NCBI RefSeq assembly: GCF_915070105.1
Contig: NZ_CAJZFJ010000005.1
Coordinates: forward strand, 1 to 56,192
Length of the DNA stretch: 56,192 bases
Direction: 5' to 3'
Source: an uncultured Porphyromonas sp.
Lineage (GTDB): Bacteria; Bacteroidota; Bacteroidia; Bacteroidales; Porphyromonadaceae
In this document: piece by piece, positions 52,466 through 56,192 of the stretch
Position numbering within the stretch: position 1 is the stretch's first letter
How the letters are laid out: every line of letters starts with the position of its first letter
Translations under genes and position numbers: made by a program
The notes under the pieces: model-generated
Seen by the model: only the letters and a program-made list of their open reading frames with translations
Told to the model about the DNA's origin: nothing
Databases searched by the model: none

Positions 52466-53287
52466 ATGAAGTACATGAGTATGCCTTCTATAGTGGCAAA
52501 AGCTATCACATGCCTGCTCTTCTCTACGGCAGGCACCACCCTCTCCCACGCACAGACAAGCGATAGTATCGCCCATACGATGCTCGTCGCTGACTATGAC
52601 TACACCTGCCAGACCTCCAATGCCAAGGGCGAGGAGCTAAAGGTGAGCTACGGCCTCACACTACAGGTCGCTCAGGATATGGCGTGCACGATGGGCAGGA
52701 AGCGACACAGCGGAGAGAACGACATGAGCGAGCGACTCCTCTACGCCCCTGTGACCTGGCAGAACTACCCGCAGGGCAAGATGACCTCCATCGAGACCAT
52801 CCCTCCCTACCAGTATCTCACCTCGGAGGCGATGCCCCAGCTGAAGTGGAAGGTGCAGGCCGAGCACGACACCATCTGTGGCCTGCCCTGTCAAAAGGCT
52901 ATCGGCCAATACGGCGGCAGGACATGGACGGCTTGGTTTGCCGAGGGACTACCCAGCCGCTTTGGGCCATGGCGACTAGGTGGACTACCGGGTCTGATCC
53001 TACGGGCTGTCTCGGAGGATGGCATCCACCACTTCGAGTGCAATAGGGTGGACTTCGTCAAGGAAGCCATAGCCTACAGCGTACCCAATGAAGCCGTGAA
53101 GTGCACACGTGCCAAGTTCGTCAAGCTACGCAACAGCACCTTCGGCAACCCCAACTACCTCACCAACCCGACGTACTACATCAAGCCCGAGCAGATAGGG
53201 AGTATGACCGTCATGGCAGGGAGCGTACTGATCGGTACAGTCCCCATCAACATGAAGCCAGCGAAGTACCAGCCACTAGATCTCTGA
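52466..53287 (+). CDS. GLPGLI family exported protein
   Basis: 273 aa from ATG 52466, which gives a signal peptide (AITCLLFSTAGTTLSHAQ); the Met three codons on is also possible. Family named from the motif, present here as FGPWRLGGLPGLILRA (~165-180). The family is common in Bacteroidota, often many copies per genome, with no known activity. Seen before the motif: YDYTCQTSN, the YAPVTWQNYPQGKMTS block and CGLPCQKAIGQYGGRTWTAWFAEG. The C-terminus has paired beta blocks and no membrane anchor. It ends 6 nt before the outer-membrane partner gene, so the two are surely co-transcribed. Confidence 0.88.
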   Translation: MKYMSMPSIVAKAITCLLFSTAGTTLSHAQTSDSIAHTMLVADYDYTCQTSNAKGEELKVSYGLTLQVAQDMACTMGRKRHSGENDMSERLLYAPVTWQNYPQGKMTSIETIPPYQYLTSEAMPQLKWKVQAEHDTICGLPCQKAIGQYGGRTWTAWFAEGLPSRFGPWRLGGLPGLILRAVSEDGIHHFECNRVDFVKEAIAYSVPNEAVKCTRAKFVKLRNSTFGNPNYLTNPTYYIKPEQIGSMTVMAGSVLIGTVPINMKPAKYQPLDL

Positions 53288-53293
53288 TGCCCT

Positions 53294-55927
53294 ATGGTGA
53301 GGTTCGTACTCCTCATATTCCTCTGGTCACTAAGTCTCACACCGGCCCTAGCACAAGGCTCCAAGATCAGTGTGACCGGGCAGGTGCGCTGTGGCACCAA
53401 GCCTGTGGAGGAGGGCATCGTAGCCCTCCTGCACCCATCCGACAGCAGTGTCCTAGCCTACTCGATGACCGATAGGCAGGGACGCTACTCGGTAGAGGCA
53501 ACCACTGCGCTTAGTGAACTGCTCATTAGGGTGACGGGCTTCAACATCAAGAGGAAACTCATGCGCATCAAGGCGCTCTCACAGACCCTCGACCTAAGCG
53601 TAGAGGAGGAGAGCATCCTACTGCGTGAGCTGGTGGTCAAGTCACGGAAGCTATGGGGAGGCCGAGACACGATCAACTATCTCGTCTCGGCCTACACCCG
53701 AGGCCACGACCGCACCATTGGCGACATCCTACGCCAGCTCCCTGGCATCACCATCGAGGAGAACAATGTGATCAAGTACCAGGGGACACCCATCAATCAC
53801 TTCTACATCGAGAACCTCGACATGCTGCAGGGGCGCTACAACCTAGCCACACAGGGCATCAAGGCGGAGGATGTAGCCACCGTGCAGGTACTAGAGAGGC
53901 ACGAGCACGTGCGTGCACTACAGGACCAAGCACCACCCGAGCGGGCTGCCATCAACCTCAAGCTCAAGAACACCGCTAGGGGCGTATGGAGCCGAACAGC
54001 CCGCCTAGGTGCAGGAGCCTATGCCCAGACACCACTCTGGGATGCCTCCCTCCAAGCGACCTATTTCACCAAGGCTCGACAGCACCTCATCCGCTACAGC
54101 GGTAACAACCTCGGGCAGGAGAGCGATCCCGCCACCGCCCACTATGGTATCTCCTCCTCGGGGGACGCACCTCCACTAGTGCATATCATCAAGCATGGGA
54201 CATCTCCCGTAGGCAAGAGCCTCTTCGGCTACCGCCACGGGGTAAACCTCAACAACCTAAACAAGCTCTCCGATAGCACCACCCTCACCTACAACCTCCA
54301 CTACAGCCACCTCTTCTCCCACGGTCATTCCTCCTCCCAGACCACCTACATACTCCCCGATGCCTCTCGGATACTACTCGTCGAGGACGTCGCCGATCGC
54401 ACCTATACGAACACTGCGAACCTACAGCTCGTCTACGAGACGAATAGACAGCGCCACTTCCTCTACAATACGCTCTCCCTCTTCGGTCGGTGGGAGGAGG
54501 GACTAGGGACTATCTACTCCCAGAGCATGAGTAGCTCCTCCCAGCCAAGCGCGAGCACCATCGCACAAGCCCTACACTATCGCTCCCTAGGACTCTCCAA
54601 CCGCACCCGCCTCGTGCACCGCACCCCTACCGGTGGCGGTATCGAATGGGTCTCTACCAACAGCCTCTCCTCCACCCCACAGATACTAGCTATAGGAGGT
54701 AGTCGGACTGCCCGCCAGCGTATAGACCTCACCTCGGTCTCCACGACCAATAGCCTCCAGCTCCTACGTGACCTACGCTCTCACCGATGGACACTGAGCG
54801 CATCTGCTCATCTCAATGCTGCCTATACAGCTCTGTCCTCCCACCTCACTCACCCCAATGCCCCTACCGCCCCTCGGGGGAATATGGTACACGTACACAC
54901 GAGTGCAGATATAGGCCCCGTGGCTCGGTATGTACATGGGTCGCTCCAGTCTACGCTCAGCCTTCCCCTCGCCCTGACCTACACCTACCTCGACAATGCC
55001 TCTATCCCTGCAGAGCAGACCGATGCGAGGCGTCTTCGTCTGTACCTACTGCCCTCCTTCACCCTGCAGTGGAGAGCGAGTGATTACTTCACCTTCGACG
55101 CCAGTGCAGGCTACTTGGCTCGGGAGACCCCTTGGGCAAGGCTCCTCACGGCGAGTCTCATGCCGAACTATCGTAGTCTATCACGCTACCGAGCGACCCT
55201 CAACGATAGCTACGATGCTAATGCTCACCTCAAGGTCTCCTACAAGGATCTCTTCTCCGGCCTCTTTGCCCACGTAGAGGGTGGCTGGAGACGTTCGTGG
55301 AGCGATATAGCCTATGGTACCACACTCGACGCTCAGGCTCGCTCCGTCATCGAGGCTGTCCACCAGCCCCACCACAGCACCCTCTATACGCTCTCCGCAT
55401 ACGGGCGTAAGGATATCGACTGGCACACCATGCAGCTCGAGCTCGCTGCCACCAGCGCACAGACCGAGAGTGAGGTCCTACGTCAGGCGACCCTCACCTC
55501 GTACCGCACGGCAGACTACGGCCTTAGGGGGACACTTGCCCTAGACCTCATCACGGGATATCGTCTGCAGTATCAGGCGAGCTGGAGGCACAATCGCTCT
55601 ACCTCCGCCAGCTACACCTCGGCATACAGCGAACTAAGTCAGCAGGCACGACTCGATCTGCGCCTCATCCCCTCTCGCCTATTCCTCAAGCTCCAGGCTA
55701 GCCATACCCACAGCGACCAGTCAGCATCTGAGCAGAAGGACTACCTCTTCGTCGGTGCGGGACTGAAGTATACGCTGTCAAAGAGGGTCGAGCTCGAGCT
55801 CAACGGGGACAACCTCACGAACACACGTACCTACATCATCCGCTCCCTCCGAGATCTGGAGGAGCACTATACCGAGTATCACCTCCGACCGCTCTCCCTA
55901 GTCCTCACGGCTCACCTCTACCTCTAG
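53294..55927 (+). CDS. TonB-receptor-like outer-membrane beta-barrel protein (GLPGLI partner)
   Basis: 877 aa. Signal peptide VRFVLLIFLWSLSLTPALAQ, an N-terminal carboxypeptidase-regulatory-like domain (GQVRCGTKPVEEGIVALLHPSD, ~30-105), a plug-like domain (ILRQLPGITIEENNVIKYQG and YIENLDMLQGRYNLATQGI, ~145-195), then a long barrel of alternating aromatic and polar strands. The TonB box and terminal Phe are not clear (it ends TAHLYL), so it may be a TonB receptor relative that no longer uses TonB, or uses a variant signal. Gene pairing with GLPGLI proteins is typical. Cargo unknown; export or peptide handling are both possible. Confidence 0.82.
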   Translation: MVRFVLLIFLWSLSLTPALAQGSKISVTGQVRCGTKPVEEGIVALLHPSDSSVLAYSMTDRQGRYSVEATTALSELLIRVTGFNIKRKLMRIKALSQTLDLSVEEESILLRELVVKSRKLWGGRDTINYLVSAYTRGHDRTIGDILRQLPGITIEENNVIKYQGTPINHFYIENLDMLQGRYNLATQGIKAEDVATVQVLERHEHVRALQDQAPPERAAINLKLKNTARGVWSRTARLGAGAYAQTPLWDASLQATYFTKARQHLIRYSGNNLGQESDPATAHYGISSSGDAPPLVHIIKHGTSPVGKSLFGYRHGVNLNNLNKLSDSTTLTYNLHYSHLFSHGHSSSQTTYILPDASRILLVEDVADRTYTNTANLQLVYETNRQRHFLYNTLSLFGRWEEGLGTIYSQSMSSSSQPSASTIAQALHYRSLGLSNRTRLVHRTPTGGGIEWVSTNSLSSTPQILAIGGSRTARQRIDLTSVSTTNSLQLLRDLRSHRWTLSASAHLNAAYTALSSHLTHPNAPTAPRGNMVHVHTSADIGPVARYVHGSLQSTLSLPLALTYTYLDNASIPAEQTDARRLRLYLLPSFTLQWRASDYFTFDASAGYLARETPWARLLTASLMPNYRSLSRYRATLNDSYDANAHLKVSYKDLFSGLFAHVEGGWRRSWSDIAYGTTLDAQARSVIEAVHQPHHSTLYTLSAYGRKDIDWHTMQLELAATSAQTESEVLRQATLTSYRTADYGLRGTLALDLITGYRLQYQASWRHNRSTSASYTSAYSELSQQARLDLRLIPSRLFLKLQASHTHSDQSASEQKDYLFVGAGLKYTLSKRVELELNGDNLTNTRTYIIRSLRDLEEHYTEYHLRPLSLVLTAHLYL

Positions 55928-56074
55928 GCTTCACCGCAGGACGAGTGCCCACCTCTCCCCCCTCACGCTACCCGACTCCCCTCCATACCTCGCTCCTGGG
56001 CACCGTCCCCAGCACATACTCCGCCCCCACATATCCCGCAAGACAAAGAAGGTCCTCCCCTCTACCTTCCCCCC

Positions 56075-56192
56075 CCTGCTAACAGCCTCTGTATCGGGCA
56101 TTCCGAGAGGGCAAAAACGAACATACCGAGAAGGCAACTGCGCTCCTATAAAGAACGCCCTCGTCACCTATGTAAGGTGACGAGGGCGTTCT
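56075..56192 (+). mobile_element. Family 2 element with hairpin body, copy at right edge (cut by window)
   Basis: Leader CCTGCTAACAGCCTCTGTATCGGG, then ACATACCGAGAAGGC, then a perfect 17-bp hairpin: arms AGAACGCCCTCGTCACC (56152-56168) and its complement (56176-56192), loop TATGTAA. The tail is beyond the window. Between the stop of the barrel gene and this element (55928-56074) there is only C-rich non-coding DNA. Confidence 0.7.

Overview
The window looks like chromosomal DNA of a Porphyromonas-type bacterium (Bacteroidota). The evidence is a HmuY-like haemophore next to a HmuR-like TonB receptor, a GLPGLI-family protein, a SIS-only arabinose-5-phosphate isomerase, Rho with a long disordered insert, an FtsI ending in a PASTA domain, and many TAnnTTTG -7 boxes of the Bacteroidota type. 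Coding DNA is visibly GC-rich (mid-50s % by eye), above what I recall for P. gingivalis. I cannot name the species.

Layout. 1-1.2 kb: the 3' end of infB. 1.2-3.7 kb: a repeat element, a lipoprotein and a tiny ORF. 3.8-5.2 kb: pgk. 5.3-8.4 kb: hmuY-hmuR haem capture. 8.5-10 kb: an ATP-grasp-like protein and a 23-bp minisatellite. 10.2-12.9 kb: M20 peptidase and MtaD-type deaminase. 13-15.5 kb: an AT-rich island with a lone zinc-hook ABC/AAA_13 ATPase. 15.5-16.4 kb: purine nucleoside phosphorylase. 16.5-20.3 kb: the start of the division cluster (rsmH-ftsL-ftsI), which stops at ftsI. 20.3-21.3 kb: a nest of repeats. 21.3-26.6 kb (minus strand): ldhA, dcp, pncA, carboxynorspermidine dehydrogenase. 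27-29 kb: sulfatase. 29.2-31.2 kb: pth and a short malic enzyme. 31.3-33.7 kb: rho and tRNA-Arg(TCT). 34.7-35.9 kb: a PepSY-like protein and an exported superoxide dismutase. 36-40.9 kb (minus): a probable metal or haem uptake operon (DUF2946-like membrane protein, TonB receptor, two related lipoproteins). 41.4-44 kb (minus): DEAD helicase and KdsD-like isomerase. 44.2-45.1 kb: LCMT-family methyltransferase. 45.2-51.8 kb (minus): dnaE-trxA and hflX-hemH. 52.4-55.9 kb: GLPGLI protein and its outer-membrane partner.

Two dispersed intergenic element families stand out. Family 1 has six copies of about 348 bp. Copies with well-preserved ends carry 14-bp terminal inverted repeats (GGGCTGACGCATGA type). 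Every copy has a 62-bp core of three 18-bp near-palindromes made of GTGTACAC/GTATAC blocks, set exactly 22 bp apart. Family 2 has a shared leader (CCTGCTCTAAC...CTCTGTATC) and tail (CGAGTCCTCT type), but the body differs: eight 23-bp tandem hairpin repeats in one copy, or one long hairpin whose arms covary between copies. Family 2 resembles the BrickBuilt MITE/minisatellite described in P. gingivalis. Family 1 is not one I recognise.

Functional themes are haem and metal acquisition (hmuYR, the 36-41 kb operon, hemH), oxidative stress (exported SOD, thioredoxin), purine and NAD salvage, and housekeeping replication and translation genes.
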